DNA of 64,000 bases. Source: Alphaproteobacteria bacterium (GTDB taxonomy: Bacteria; Pseudomonadota; Alphaproteobacteria; CACIAM-22H2). Position numbers and translations under genes: made by a program. Under the pieces are notes generated by a model. The model was given only the letters and a program-made list of their open reading frames with translations. It had not been told where the DNA came from and searched no databases. Positions 30,601-39,994 of the stretch are shown one piece after another. The stretch's first letter is position 1. Each line of letters starts with the position of its first letter. The DNA is taken from assembly GCA_016793165.1 (NCBI GenBank), contig JAEULA010000006.1:62001-126000 (forward strand). Reading direction: 5' to 3'.

Positions 30601-32736
30601 ATGAAGGGCTGTCACCTGGCGGCTGCCGCCGTCCTGGCGATTCCGGTCGCGCTCGGCGCGATGTCCGCGGATGCGAAGATCGTGCGCCTCGAGATCCTGC
30701 GCACGGAACCTGCCTTCGGCGGCCAGGGTTTCGGGGCGGTCGGCCCCTACGAGCGCGTCGTGGCGCGCGCGCATGGCGAGGTCGATCCGGCCGGCGCGCT
30801 GAACGCGGCCATCCAGGACCTCGAGCTCGCGCCGCGCAACGCCCAGGGCCGCGTCGAATACGCGACCGATGTCGAGATTCTGAAGCCCGTCGACATGGCC
30901 CGCGGCAACGGCACGCTGCTGTTCGAGGTGCTCAATCGCGGCAACAAGCTCGGCATCAACGCCTTCAACGACGGCATCCCGCTGGGCGTCCCCGAGCGCA
31001 ACGCCGCCGTCGACGCCGGCGACGGCCACCTCTTCGCCGCCGGCCACACGCTGGTGTGGTTCGGCTGGCAGGCGGACGTGCTGCCGGGCGCCTCGCGCCT
31101 GACCTTCAGCGTGCCGACCGCGCGCAATCCCGACGGCTCGCCGATCACCGGCATCGTGCGGACCGAACTCACCACGGCGGCGCCGACGCGCACGCTCAAC
31201 CTGTCGAGCGGCTGGTTCACGGCGCTCACCCACGGCAGCCACGCGACGGCCAGCACCGCCAACCGGACCGCATTTCCGGACGGCTTCGTACCGACGCTGA
31301 CGGTGCGGGCGAAGGAGCAGGAGCCGCGCCAGCCGATCGCGAGCACCGAGTGGGCGTTCGGTGCCTGTCCCGACGGAACGACCGTCACGCCCAGCGAGAC
31401 GCAAATCTGCCTGCGCGCGGGGTTCCAGCCGGGTCGGCTCTACGAGCTGATCTATCGCGCCCGGGACCCGAAGGTCCTGGGCCTTGGCTTCGCGGCGATG
31501 CGCGATCTCGCCGAGCATCTGCGCGGCCAGCGCCAGGACGATGCGGGCACGCCGAACCCGGTCTACCGCGACGGCGCGCGCACGCTGGTCTTCGGCTCGT
31601 CCCAGAGCGGCCGCATGATCCGCAGCTTCATCCATCTCGGGTTCAACCAGGCCGAGGGCGGCGGCCGCGCCTTCGACGGCGCATTTCCGCATATCGGCGG
31701 CGGGCTGATGCCGCTCAATGTGCGCTTCGGCCAGCCCGGTCGCGCCTGGGGCGACCAGATCGACCATCTGTTCCCGGCCTACGACTTCCCCTTCTCGTAT
31801 ACGCGCCAGCATGATCCGCTCACCGGACGCACCCAGGGCGTGCTCGACCGCTGCGAGGCCTCGGGCACCTGCCCGCGGATGTTCCATGTCGCGACGGCGC
31901 TGGAGGTGTGGGAAGGGCGCCAGTCGCTCGGCCTCACCGATCCGCTGGGCCAGCGCGACGTGCCCGACCCCGACGGCGTCCGCACGTTCATCATGGCGAG
32001 CACCCAGCACGGCGCCTGGGTGGCGCCGATGCCGAAGCAGGCGCCGTTCGGCAATTGCCAGCAGCAGCCCAACCCCAATCCGCAGCGCGACACGATGCGC
32101 GCTCTGCTCGCCGCATTCACCGTGTGGGTGCGCGACGACGTGGCGCCGCCGCCGAGCAACGTGCCGCGCATCGCGGATGGCAGCCTCGTCGCGCCGCATC
32201 AGGTGCGCTTCCCGTCCATACCCGCCAACGCCTATGGCGGAGTGACGCGTCCCGCCGTGCGCGCGCTGCGCGTCCACAATCCACTGCAGGTGCTCGATTT
32301 CGGTCCGGGCTTCCGGCCGGCGGAGAGCAGCGGCGTCATCAGCATCGAGCCGCCGCGCGCCGGCACCGCCAGCTACGGCGTGCTGGTGCCGCAGGTCGAT
32401 GCCGACGGCAACGATCTCGGCGGCGTGCGCTCGGTCCATCTCCAGGTTCCGATCGGAACCTATACCGGCTGGAACCTCGGCCGTGCCGATCGCTTCGAGG
32501 ACGGATTCTGCTCGCTGAGCGGGAGCTTCATCCCCTTCGCCGCGACCCGCGCCGAGCGCGTCGCGACGGGCGATCCCCGCCCGTCGCTCGAGGAGCGCTA
32601 TCCGAGCGTTGAGGCCTATGTCGCCGCGGTGCGCCGCGCCGCGGACGGCCTGGTCGCCCAACGCCTGCTGCTGCGTGCGGATGCCGACGCGCTGATCGCC
32701 AAGGCGGGGACGGAGGGCGTTCGCGCCGGCCCCTAA
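30601..32736 (+). CDS. Exported alpha/beta hydrolase domain protein (Abhydrolase_10)
   Basis: A 711-residue protein with a signal peptide ending near residue 25. The start KIVRLEIL...AFGGQGFGAVGPYERV is typical of the large alpha/beta hydrolase-domain family (PF20091, from memory). The nucleophile elbow is probably GSSQSGR with Ser336; a later ASTQHGAW segment may supply the His. Members are esterase-like but few are characterised. The start ATG 30601 follows GGGGGAG. It is a single gene, divergent from the cysteine hydrolase gene. Confidence 0.75.
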   Translation: MKGCHLAAAAVLAIPVALGAMSADAKIVRLEILRTEPAFGGQGFGAVGPYERVVARAHGEVDPAGALNAAIQDLELAPRNAQGRVEYATDVEILKPVDMARGNGTLLFEVLNRGNKLGINAFNDGIPLGVPERNAAVDAGDGHLFAAGHTLVWFGWQADVLPGASRLTFSVPTARNPDGSPITGIVRTELTTAAPTRTLNLSSGWFTALTHGSHATASTANRTAFPDGFVPTLTVRAKEQEPRQPIASTEWAFGACPDGTTVTPSETQICLRAGFQPGRLYELIYRARDPKVLGLGFAAMRDLAEHLRGQRQDDAGTPNPVYRDGARTLVFGSSQSGRMIRSFIHLGFNQAEGGGRAFDGAFPHIGGGLMPLNVRFGQPGRAWGDQIDHLFPAYDFPFSYTRQHDPLTGRTQGVLDRCEASGTCPRMFHVATALEVWEGRQSLGLTDPLGQRDVPDPDGVRTFIMASTQHGAWVAPMPKQAPFGNCQQQPNPNPQRDTMRALLAAFTVWVRDDVAPPPSNVPRIADGSLVAPHQVRFPSIPANAYGGVTRPAVRALRVHNPLQVLDFGPGFRPAESSGVISIEPPRAGTASYGVLVPQVDADGNDLGGVRSVHLQVPIGTYTGWNLGRADRFEDGFCSLSGSFIPFAATRAERVATGDPRPSLEERYPSVEAYVAAVRRAADGLVAQRLLLRADADALIAKAGTEGVRAGP

Positions 32737-32897
32737 GCGCCGCGCGGCCTCAACTCTTGGTCCGGCGCGGGCGCTTCGGGTAAGACGCCGGCGATCCGGA
32801 TTGCCGCGCCGTGCGACGCGGCGCCATGGCGCGCCGGCCCCGACGGCGGAATGACAGGCGGTTCCTTGACCCGACCCCGCGCTTTGCCGGCCTGAGC

Positions 32898-33779
32898 ATG
32901 CAGGTCGAGGTGATCGCCAATCCGACGGCGGGCGGCGGCGCATCGCGCAAGGCCGCCCGGCTCGTCGCGCTGCTCCGCGAGCGCGGCGCCACGGTGAGGC
33001 TCCGCGGCACGCGATTCGCCGGTCACGCCCGCGCCCTCGCCGCGGAAGCCGTCGCGCAGGGCGTGGATCGGCTGGTGGTCGCCGGCGGCGACGGCACGAT
33101 CAACGAGGCGATCAACGGCCTCGCGGGCGCGGGCCTGCCGCTCGCGCTGTTGCCGGGCGGCACGGCGAACGTCCTGGCCCGCGAGCTCGGCTGGCCGGCC
33201 CGGCTGGAGGCGATCGCGGAGCTCGTGATGTCCGGTGTGGAGCGCCGGGTGAGCCTCGGCGCGATCGACGGCCGCCGCTTCGCGCTGATGGCGAGCCTCG
33301 GCCTGGATGCCGAGGTCGTCGCCGGGCTCGATGCGCGCGCGAAGCGGCGCTTCGGCAAGCTCGCCTATGCCGGGGCCGCCGTCCGCCGCCTGATCGGTCG
33401 TCGCCCGCAGCTCTACGACATCGAGTTCGACGGCCGGACGGAACGCGTCGCGGCGGCGATCGTCGCCAAGGCGCGGCACTACGGCGGCGCATTCGTGGTG
33501 GCGCCGGCGGCGAGGCTCGATGCGCCGTCCTTCGAGCTCGTGATCGCGCGCGATCCGTCGCGCTGGGCGCATCTGCGCTACGCCGCCGCGCTCGGCCTCG
33601 CGGACCTGACTCGCGCATCGGGGATCGAGACCCATCGCGTCACCCGGGTCGTGCTCGCGGGACCTCCGGGCCTGCCGGTGCAGGCCGACGGCGATCCGGT
33701 CGCATCGACGCCCGCGACGGTCGAGATTCTGCCCGACGCGCTGACGCTGCTGGTGCCGGCGGCGAACCGCGGCGCCTGA
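32898..33779 (+). CDS. Diacylglycerol/sphingosine kinase-like protein
   Basis: 293 residues with the DAGK catalytic fold. GGDGT (63-67) is the nucleotide-binding signature, preceded by IANPTAGGG and followed by LLPGGTANVLARELG. Related soluble enzymes (YegS, DgkB) phosphorylate diacylglycerol or other lipids; the substrate is not evident. ATG 32898 is chosen because homology begins at MQVEVIANPT; the upstream extension is Arg-rich. The WYL regulator follows 6 bp on. Confidence 0.88.
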   Translation: MQVEVIANPTAGGGASRKAARLVALLRERGATVRLRGTRFAGHARALAAEAVAQGVDRLVVAGGDGTINEAINGLAGAGLPLALLPGGTANVLARELGWPARLEAIAELVMSGVERRVSLGAIDGRRFALMASLGLDAEVVAGLDARAKRRFGKLAYAGAAVRRLIGRRPQLYDIEFDGRTERVAAAIVAKARHYGGAFVVAPAARLDAPSFELVIARDPSRWAHLRYAAALGLADLTRASGIETHRVTRVVLAGPPGLPVQADGDPVASTPATVEILPDALTLLVPAANRGA

Positions 33780-33785
33780 TCGACG

Positions 33786-34475
33786 ATGTCGAGATCCGGC
33801 CGTCTCTTCGCGCTGCTGCAGGCCCTGCGTCGCCGGCGCCGACCGGTGGCCGCCGCGATCCTCGCGGCCGAGACCGGCGTGTCGCTGCGCACCGTCTATC
33901 GCGACATCGCCACGCTGATCGAGCAGGGCGCGTCGATCGAGGGCGAGGCCGGCGTCGGCTATCGCCTTGCGCCCGGCTTCCTGCTGCCGCCGCTGATGTT
34001 CCAGGACGACGAGGTCGAGGCGCTGGTGCTGGGCCTGCGATTCGCGGCCGAGCGCGGCGACAGGGATCTGTCGCGTGCGGCGGTCGATGCGCTGGCGAAG
34101 GTCGCCGCGGTGCTGCCCGAGCGGCTGCGCGAGACCATGCCGACCACCGGCCTGCTCGTGGGACCGACGAGCGGCGAGGCCGCGACGGCCGACGTCGCGA
34201 TGATCCGGCGCGCGATACGGCTCGAGCGCCGGCTGGCGCTGCGCTACGTCGATGGGCGCCGGCGCGCCTCCCGCCGCCTCGTCTGGCCCATCGCCTTGGG
34301 CTACTTCGACCGGGCGCGCGTGCTGGTGGCGTGGTGCGAGCTTCGTCGCGACTTCCGGCATTTCCGCCTCGACCGGATCGCCGACGCGACTGCGGACGCC
34401 GCGCGCTACCCGCGCCGGCGCGTCGATCTCCTGAAGGCGTGGCGGCAGCGCGAGGACATCCCCGAGGCGCCCTGA
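33786..34475 (+). CDS. YafY-type HTH/WYL transcriptional regulator
   Basis: 229 residues. A winged HTH (about 1-60, ILAAETGVSLRTVYRDI is the recognition unit) is followed by a WYL domain (about 130-205; WPIALGYF, LVAWCELRRDFRHFRLDRI). WYL domains sense ligands, often nucleic acid, and control defence, DNA damage or metabolic genes. The EVE-domain gene follows 78 bp downstream on the same strand and could be its target. Confidence 0.9.
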   Translation: MSRSGRLFALLQALRRRRRPVAAAILAAETGVSLRTVYRDIATLIEQGASIEGEAGVGYRLAPGFLLPPLMFQDDEVEALVLGLRFAAERGDRDLSRAAVDALAKVAAVLPERLRETMPTTGLLVGPTSGEAATADVAMIRRAIRLERRLALRYVDGRRRASRRLVWPIALGYFDRARVLVAWCELRRDFRHFRLDRIADATADAARYPRRRVDLLKAWRQREDIPEAP

Positions 34476-34553
34476 GAGCGTGCGACTGCTGACGGAATCC
34501 GACACGTCCCGCGCCGACGCTGTGCGCCTCGATCACGAAGGAGGCCCCGCACC

Positions 34554-35033
34554 ATGCGTCTCGAGGACATGCACGAATCGGGCGCCGGCCCGGCGCGCGA
34601 CTGGATCGCCGTCGCCTGCGCCGAACATGTCGCGCGCGGCGTCGCCGGCGGCTTCATGCAGGTCTGCCACGGTAAGGCGGCACCGCTGCGCCGGCTGCGC
34701 CCGGGCGACCGCGTCGCCTACTACTCGCCGACCCGAGACATGGGCGAGGGGCCGAGGCTGCAGAGCTTCACGGCCATCGGCGTCGTCCTCGACGACGTGA
34801 TCACGCAGATCGACATGGGCGGCGGCTTCCGGCCGTTCCGGCGCGCCGTGCGTTTCGCTCGCGAGGCGCGCCCGGCAGCGATCGCGGCGCTGCAGGCGGC
34901 GCCCGGCTTCGCGCTCGCGGGGCCGGGCTGGGGCGCCCGGCTGCGCTACGGGCTCCTGGCGATCGATGCGGCGAGCATGGATCTCGTCGCGGCGGCGATG
35001 GGCTTGGCCGACTCCGTCCGCGACCGACGGTGA
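34554..35033 (+). CDS. EVE domain-containing protein
   Basis: 159 residues, one EVE domain of the PUA-like fold. It shows [10 protein letters not shown] at the start, then [21 protein letters not shown] and RVAYYSP. EVE/PUA-like domains bind modified bases in DNA or RNA; bacterial ones occur alone or with restriction systems. The Shine-Dalgarno GAAGGAGG is 9 bp before ATG 34554. It is preceded by a WYL regulator, a pairing I recall from other alphaproteobacteria. Confidence 0.85.
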   Translation: MRLEDMHESGAGPARDWIAVACAEHVARGVAGGFMQVCHGKAAPLRRLRPGDRVAYYSPTRDMGEGPRLQSFTAIGVVLDDVITQIDMGGGFRPFRRAVRFAREARPAAIAALQAAPGFALAGPGWGARLRYGLLAIDAASMDLVAAAMGLADSVRDRR

Positions 35034-35074
35034 GCGTTCCTTTCGCGGCGGCCAGTCGTTACGCTGCCGCCGTG

Positions 35075-36343
35075 ATGATCGCCGATCCCCGCGAGTTCCT
35101 GACCGGCCTGTTCAGGGCCGCCATCGCCGCTGCCCAGCCCGCGCTCTGCGTGCCGCCGAATCTGCCGCCGCCGCCGCGCGGCCGGCTGATCGTCGTCGGC
35201 GCCGGCAAGGCCTCGGCCGCGATGGCCGCGGCCGCCGAGGCGCAGTACGCCGCGCATCGCGATGTCGTCGGGCTGGTGGTCACTCGCGACGGTCACGGCG
35301 TGCCGTGCCGCCGCATCGAGATCGTCGAGGCCGCGCATCCGGTGCCCGACGCGCGCGCGCCGGAGGCGGCGGCGCGCATGCTGGCGCTCGCCGGCGGCGC
35401 CGGTCCCGACGATCTCGTTCTGGCCCTGATGTCGGGCGGCGGCTCGGCGCTGCTTGCACTGCCGCAGCCGCCGGTGACGATGGCCGAGTTCCGCGCGCTG
35501 ACGACGGCGCTGCTCAAGTCCGGCGCCAACATCCACGAGATGAACGCGGTGCGGAAGCATCTGTCGCTGATCGCCGGCGGCCGGCTCGCCGCCGCCGCCG
35601 CACCGGCGCCGATGGTGACTCTCGCGATCTCCGACGTGCCCGGCGACGATCCGTCGACCATCGGCTCCGGCCCGACGGTCGCCGACCCGACGACGCTTGC
35701 CGACGCGCGCGCCGTGCTCGCCAAATACGCGATCGCGCCGGCCGCATCGATCGCCGCGCGCCTGGCCGACGCCGGCAACGAGACGCCGAAGCCCGGCGAC
35801 CGCCTGTTCGCCTCGACGCGCTTCGTGATGGCGGCAAGTCCGCGCCAGGCCCTCGAGGTCGCGATCGCCAAGGCACGCGCGGCCGGCCTCGCGGTGCATT
35901 CGCTCGGCGACGCGGTGGAGGGCGAATCGCGCGACGTCGCGCGCGACCAGGCGGCCCTGGCGCTGAGCATCGCCGCGGGCACCGGGCCGGTGCGACCGCC
36001 CTGCGTGCTGGTCTCGGGCGGCGAAACGACGGTGACCGTCCGCGGCCAGGGGCGCGGCGGCCGCAACGCCGAGTTCCTGCTCGCGCTCGCGCTCGCGCTC
36101 AAGGGCCATCCGCGCATCCACGCCATCGCCGGCGACACCGACGGAATCGACGGCATCGAGTCGAGCGCCGGCGCGACGCTGGCGCCGGACTCGCTCGTAC
36201 GGCTCGCCGCGGCCGGCGTCGATGCCGCGGCGCGGCTCGCCGACAACGATGCCTGGACCGTCTTCGACCGTCTCGGCGATCTCGTCGTGACCGGGCCGAC
36301 GCTGACGAACGTCAACGACTTCCGCGCCATGCTGATCATCTGA
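35075..36343 (+). CDS. Glycerate 2-kinase (MOFRL family)
   Basis: Phosphorylates D-glycerate to 2-phosphoglycerate. 422 residues in two domains: the GCKA N-terminal part with VVGAGKASAAMA, LMSGGGSALL and AISDVPGDDPSTIGSGPTV, then the MOFRL domain with GRGGRNAEFLL and GDTDGIDG. It is 10 bp upstream of pyruvate kinase, so together with enolase they would take glycerate to pyruvate. ATG 35075 fits the family start; GTG 35030, overlapping the EVE stop, is possible. Confidence 0.92.
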   Translation: MIADPREFLTGLFRAAIAAAQPALCVPPNLPPPPRGRLIVVGAGKASAAMAAAAEAQYAAHRDVVGLVVTRDGHGVPCRRIEIVEAAHPVPDARAPEAAARMLALAGGAGPDDLVLALMSGGGSALLALPQPPVTMAEFRALTTALLKSGANIHEMNAVRKHLSLIAGGRLAAAAAPAPMVTLAISDVPGDDPSTIGSGPTVADPTTLADARAVLAKYAIAPAASIAARLADAGNETPKPGDRLFASTRFVMAASPRQALEVAIAKARAAGLAVHSLGDAVEGESRDVARDQAALALSIAAGTGPVRPPCVLVSGGETTVTVRGQGRGGRNAEFLLALALALKGHPRIHAIAGDTDGIDGIESSAGATLAPDSLVRLAAAGVDAAARLADNDAWTVFDRLGDLVVTGPTLTNVNDFRAMLII

Positions 36344-36353
36344 AGAGGGTCCG

Positions 36354-37772
36354 ATGCCTCGCCTCTGCTCGACGAAGATCGTCGCCACGCTCGGACCGGC
36401 GACCGCCGATCCGGCGGTGCTGCGCAAGCTCTACGAGGCCGGCGCCGACATCTTCCGGCTGAACTTCAGCCACGGCAGCCACGACGACCACCGCGCGCGT
36501 CACGCCGCCCTGCGCGCGCTCGAGCGCGAGGTCGACCACGCGATCGGGATCCTGATGGACCTGCAGGGCCCGAAGCTGCGGGTCGGCACCTTCGCCGGCG
36601 GCCCGACGCGGATCGAGACCGGGAAGCGGTTCCGGCTCGATCTCGACAAGACGCCGGGCTCGGCGACGCGCGCGAACCTGCCGCATCCCGAGATCTTCGC
36701 CGCGCTCGAGGACGGCGCCGACCTCCTCGTCGACGACGGCAAGCTGCGCCTGCGCGTGCTCGCGCACGGTCCGGACTTCGCCGACTGCGAGGTCGTCACG
36801 GGCGGCACGATCTCCGACCGCAAGGGCGTGAACGTCCCCGGCGTCGTGCTGCCGATCTCGCCGCTCACCGAGAAGGACCGTCGCGACCTCGCCTTCGGCC
36901 TGGAACTCGGCGTCGATTGGGTCGCGCTCAGCTTCGTGCAGCGGCCCGAGGACATCGCCGAGGCCCGTCGGCTCGTCCAAGGGCGCGCCGGCGTGCTGGC
37001 CAAGCTCGAGAAGCCTTCGGCGATCGAGCGCGTCGAGGAGATCATCGACCTCTGCGACGCGGTGATGGTCGCGCGCGGCGATCTCGGCGTGGAGATGCCG
37101 CCCGAGACGGTGCCGAGCACGCAGAAGCGCATCGTCCGGCTGTCGCGGCGCGCCGGCAAGCCGGTGATCGTCGCCACGCAGATGCTCGACTCGATGGTCG
37201 GGTCGCCGACGCCGACGCGCGCCGAGGCTTCGGACGTCGCGACCGCGGTGTACGACGGCGCCGACGCGGTCATGCTGTCCGCCGAGACGGCTTCGGGCAG
37301 CTATCCCGTCGAGGCGGTCACGATCATGGAGAAGATCATCGAGTCGGTGGAACACGACCCGCTCTACCGCCCGATCATGGACGCGGTGCAGGCCGAGCCC
37401 GAGCACACCGCCGCCGACGCGATCACCGCCGCCGCACGCCAGGTCGCGCACACCGTCGGGGCGAAGGCGATCGTCACCTACACCACCTCGGGCTCGACGA
37501 CGCTGCGTGCCGCGCGCGAGCGGCCCGACGTCCCGATCCTGTGCCTGACCGAGCGCGTCGAGACCGCGCGCCGGCTCACGCTTGCCTGGGGTGTCCATCC
37601 CGTGGTCACCGCCGACGTCCGCAGCTTCGAGGAGATGGTCGAGAAGGCCTGCCGCATCGCCCGGGAACAGGGCATCGCGGCGGCCGGCGAGCGTGTCGTG
37701 ATCACCGCCGGCGTCCCGTTCGGCACGCCCGGCGCGACCAACGTTCTGCGCCTCGCCTGGGTCGAGGGCTGA
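36354..37772 (+). CDS. pyk: Pyruvate kinase
   Basis: 472 residues; converts PEP and ADP to pyruvate and ATP. N-terminal KIVATLGPA and FRLNFSHG, LMDLQGPKLR, the catalytic lysine and metal segment (AKLEKPSAIERVEEI, VARGDLGVE), and VIVATQMLDSM. The C-terminal regulatory domain is present. It lies directly after glycerate 2-kinase, which suggests use in glycerate/glyoxylate assimilation. It converges with the TetR gene 10 bp away. Confidence 0.97.
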   Translation: MPRLCSTKIVATLGPATADPAVLRKLYEAGADIFRLNFSHGSHDDHRARHAALRALEREVDHAIGILMDLQGPKLRVGTFAGGPTRIETGKRFRLDLDKTPGSATRANLPHPEIFAALEDGADLLVDDGKLRLRVLAHGPDFADCEVVTGGTISDRKGVNVPGVVLPISPLTEKDRRDLAFGLELGVDWVALSFVQRPEDIAEARRLVQGRAGVLAKLEKPSAIERVEEIIDLCDAVMVARGDLGVEMPPETVPSTQKRIVRLSRRAGKPVIVATQMLDSMVGSPTPTRAEASDVATAVYDGADAVMLSAETASGSYPVEAVTIMEKIIESVEHDPLYRPIMDAVQAEPEHTAADAITAAARQVAHTVGAKAIVTYTTSGSTTLRAARERPDVPILCLTERVETARRLTLAWGVHPVVTADVRSFEEMVEKACRIAREQGIAAAGERVVITAGVPFGTPGATNVLRLAWVEG

Positions 37773-37782
37773 ACGGGGCCGT

Positions 37783-38487
37783 TCAGTGCTCGCCGCGCGC
37801 GATCAGCGGCGCGACGAGGCGTGTCGATGATTCGCCGGCGAGGAGCGCGCGCACGCGCGGGATCGCGCCCTGGGTCCAGGTGTCGACCTGCAGCCGGACG
37901 AGATCGTCGAGCGGTTCGGGCAGGTCCATGCCGTACACGTACTTGCGGATCATCAGGAAGGCGATGCCGCCGTGCAGGATCATGGCGAGCTCGCGCTCGC
38001 CGAGCGTCATCGGGCGCGAGTCCGGGTCGATGCCGGCGGCGCGACGCAGGCCGCGCGCGATCGGCATGAGGATCTTCAGCGACAGCCGGAACCCGTAGCG
38101 GCGCGCGAAGTCCTGGCCCGCGAGGGCGGACTGCACCCAGAGCCGCAGCCGCAGCCGCGACATGCCCTCGGCATAGGCGAGGTAGAAGCGCGTGAGCCGC
38201 TCGACCAGCGGCACCGTCTCGTCGGCGAGCAGCTGGTCCCAACCGAGATGCCACGGATCGGCGAAGGCGCGCTCGAGCGTCGCGCCGATCAGCGCGTCCT
38301 TCGAAGGGAAGTAGCGGTAGAGCAGCGCCTGGGTGACGCCGAGGCGGCGCGCGATGTCGCGCGTCGAGCCCGAGAATCCCTCCTCGGCGAAGATCTCCGC
38401 GGCCGCGTCGAGGATCACCGCCACGCGATCGGCGCCGCGCAGGCGCTTGCGGCGCGGCAGGACATCGATGGCGTCGGTTCCGGTCAT
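37783..38487 (-). CDS. TetR/AcrR-family transcriptional regulator
   Basis: 234 residues. The N-terminal HTH (about 20-65) has ILDAAAEIFAEEGFSGSTRDI and the recognition helix VTQALLYRYFPSKDAL, standard for TetR. The C-terminal ligand domain is unassigned. It starts 37 bp after the ZIP transporter stop on the same strand, so it may be co-transcribed with, or regulate, that gene. No clear operator palindrome was found in the 37-bp gap. Confidence 0.9.
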   Translation of the reverse strand: MTGTDAIDVLPRRKRLRGADRVAVILDAAAEIFAEEGFSGSTRDIARRLGVTQALLYRYFPSKDALIGATLERAFADPWHLGWDQLLADETVPLVERLTRFYLAYAEGMSRLRLRLWVQSALAGQDFARRYGFRLSLKILMPIARGLRRAAGIDPDSRPMTLGERELAMILHGGIAFLMIRKYVYGMDLPEPLDDLVRLQVDTWTQGAIPRVRALLAGESSTRLVAPLIARGEH

Positions 38488-38524
38488 GGTCTCGCCGACT
38501 GCATCGCGCAGGCGCGCGCCGGCG

Positions 38525-39331
38525 TCAACCGAGGCTGCCGGCGATCAGCAGCATCAGGGCGAACCCTCCGAGCAGGGCGAAGGTCGCCTCGGTCGCGTGG
38601 CCGCGGCCATGCGTCTCGGGCACGATCTCGCTGCTGATGACGTAGAGCATCGCGCCGGCCGCGAGGCCGAGCGCCCAGGGCAGCGCGGCCGTCGACAGGG
38701 CGGCGCCGAACGCCCCGATCGTGCCGGCGACGGGCTCGACGAGTCCGGACAGCAGCGCCGCGAGCAGCGCGCTCGTCCGGCGCATGCCGATGGTGACGAG
38801 CGCGATCGCGACGACCAGCCCCTCGGGCATGTTCTGGACCGCGATGGCGATCGTCAGCGTGTCGCTCGCGAGGCCGATGCCGGCGATCTCGGCAGAGGCG
38901 CCGACGCCGACGGCCAGCCCTTCGGGAATGTTGTGGAGCGCGATGGCGAGGACGAGAAGCCAGGCGCGCGCGAGGCGCACGCCGGCCGGGCCGCCCTCGC
39001 GGCCCTTGAAGCCGTGCTCGTGCGGCAGATGACGGTGGATGATCCAGATCAGCAGCGCCCCGAGCAGCACCGCGGCGGAGACGAGCGCGGCGCCCGCGAA
39101 GGCGCCGTGCACCTGGATGCGGGCCTGGGCAAGGCCGGGTATCAGCAGGGAAAAGAATGTCGCCGCGAGCATCACGCCGCCGGCGAAGGCGAGCGCGACA
39201 TCCTCGGCGCGAGGGCTGAGGCGGCGGATGCCGAGGACGGGAACGGCGCCGACGCCGGTCGCGAGACCGGCGATGGCGCTTGCTTGCAGTCCCGCGAGAA
39301 CCGCGGCACCGAGATCGATGCCGGGGTCCAC
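38525..39331 (-). CDS. ZIP-family divalent metal transporter
   Basis: A 268-residue inner-membrane protein with eight predicted helices. Both metal-site motifs are present: HNIPEGLAVG in helix 4 and QNMPEGLVVA in helix 5; a His-rich loop HRHLPHEHG lies between helices 3 and 4. It resembles the GufA/ZupT-type importers of zinc, iron or manganese. The metal is not deducible. Dps, an iron store, lies 38 bp upstream on the same strand, which would fit iron. Confidence 0.9.
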   Translation of the reverse strand: MDPGIDLGAAVLAGLQASAIAGLATGVGAVPVLGIRRLSPRAEDVALAFAGGVMLAATFFSLLIPGLAQARIQVHGAFAGAALVSAAVLLGALLIWIIHRHLPHEHGFKGREGGPAGVRLARAWLLVLAIALHNIPEGLAVGVGASAEIAGIGLASDTLTIAIAVQNMPEGLVVAIALVTIGMRRTSALLAALLSGLVEPVAGTIGAFGAALSTAALPWALGLAAGAMLYVISSEIVPETHGRGHATEATFALLGGFALMLLIAGSLG

Positions 39332-39369
39332 CGCGGGTCCAGCCGTCGGTCAGGCGCGTGCGCGCTTCG

Positions 39370-39837
39370 TCAGGCGAGATGCGCGCGCAGCATCCACGCC
39401 GCCTTGTCGTGGGCGTCGATGCGGCCGTTCATCAGATCGCCCGTCGCCGTATCGCCGGCGTCGTCGGCGAAGGCGCGCAGGTCGCTGGCCAGGGCCGAGA
39501 GCGTCTCGTTGTCCTTGAGCAGTTCGGCGATCATCTGCTTGTAGCCCGGCGGCTCCGCCGGGGCGTCCTTGACGGTCGAGAGCTTCGCGAAGGCGGCGAG
39601 GCTGCCGGGCGAGATCTCGTCGAGGGCGCGGATGCGCTCCGCGATCTCGTCGTTCGCCGCGAAGATCTCTTCGTACTGCTTGCCGAAGAGCTCGTGCAGC
39701 GAGGTGAAGTTCGGCCCGGTCACGTTCCAGTGGAAGTTCTGGGTCTTGAGCATCAGCGTGTAGCTCGACGCCAGCACCACGCCGAGCTTGGCGGCGACGG
39801 CACTGCGGCTGTTGCTGGTCTTTTTGGCGACTGACAT
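39370..39837 (-). CDS. dps: Dps-family ferritin-like DNA protection protein
   Basis: 155 residues forming a ferritin-like four-helix bundle that assembles as a dodecamer and oxidises Fe(II) using H2O2. Dps ferroxidase ligands are visible: NFHWNVTGPNF and the following HELF...YEEIFAANDEIAERI. The N-terminal tail SVAKKTSNSR is short and basic, suited to DNA contact. Shine-Dalgarno GGGAG lies before ATG 39837. Upstream, about 157 bp separate it from the hydratase gene. Confidence 0.93.
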   Translation of the reverse strand: MSVAKKTSNSRSAVAAKLGVVLASSYTLMLKTQNFHWNVTGPNFTSLHELFGKQYEEIFAANDEIAERIRALDEISPGSLAAFAKLSTVKDAPAEPPGYKQMIAELLKDNETLSALASDLRAFADDAGDTATGDLMNGRIDAHDKAAWMLRAHLA

Positions 39838-39994
39838 GGACCGGATCTCCCTTTTGTAACGGATCCAATCTGGGTGGCAATTCCCTATGTTCAAGGGCAA
39901 AAAATCGCATCGGATTTGGCGCTCGCGCGGTATGGCGCAAAGCTGCGCACCCGGCAGGCCGGGGCGCAGATCGATGCCTGGCCGCCCCGATGCG

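Noticed and set aside
39858..39884. EcfG (general stress) promoter-like GGAAT-N18-CGTT on the minus strand before dps
   Set aside because: Dps is a common EcfG target, but the -35 differs from GGAAC and the spacing is one base longer than the published 16-17, so I do not claim it.
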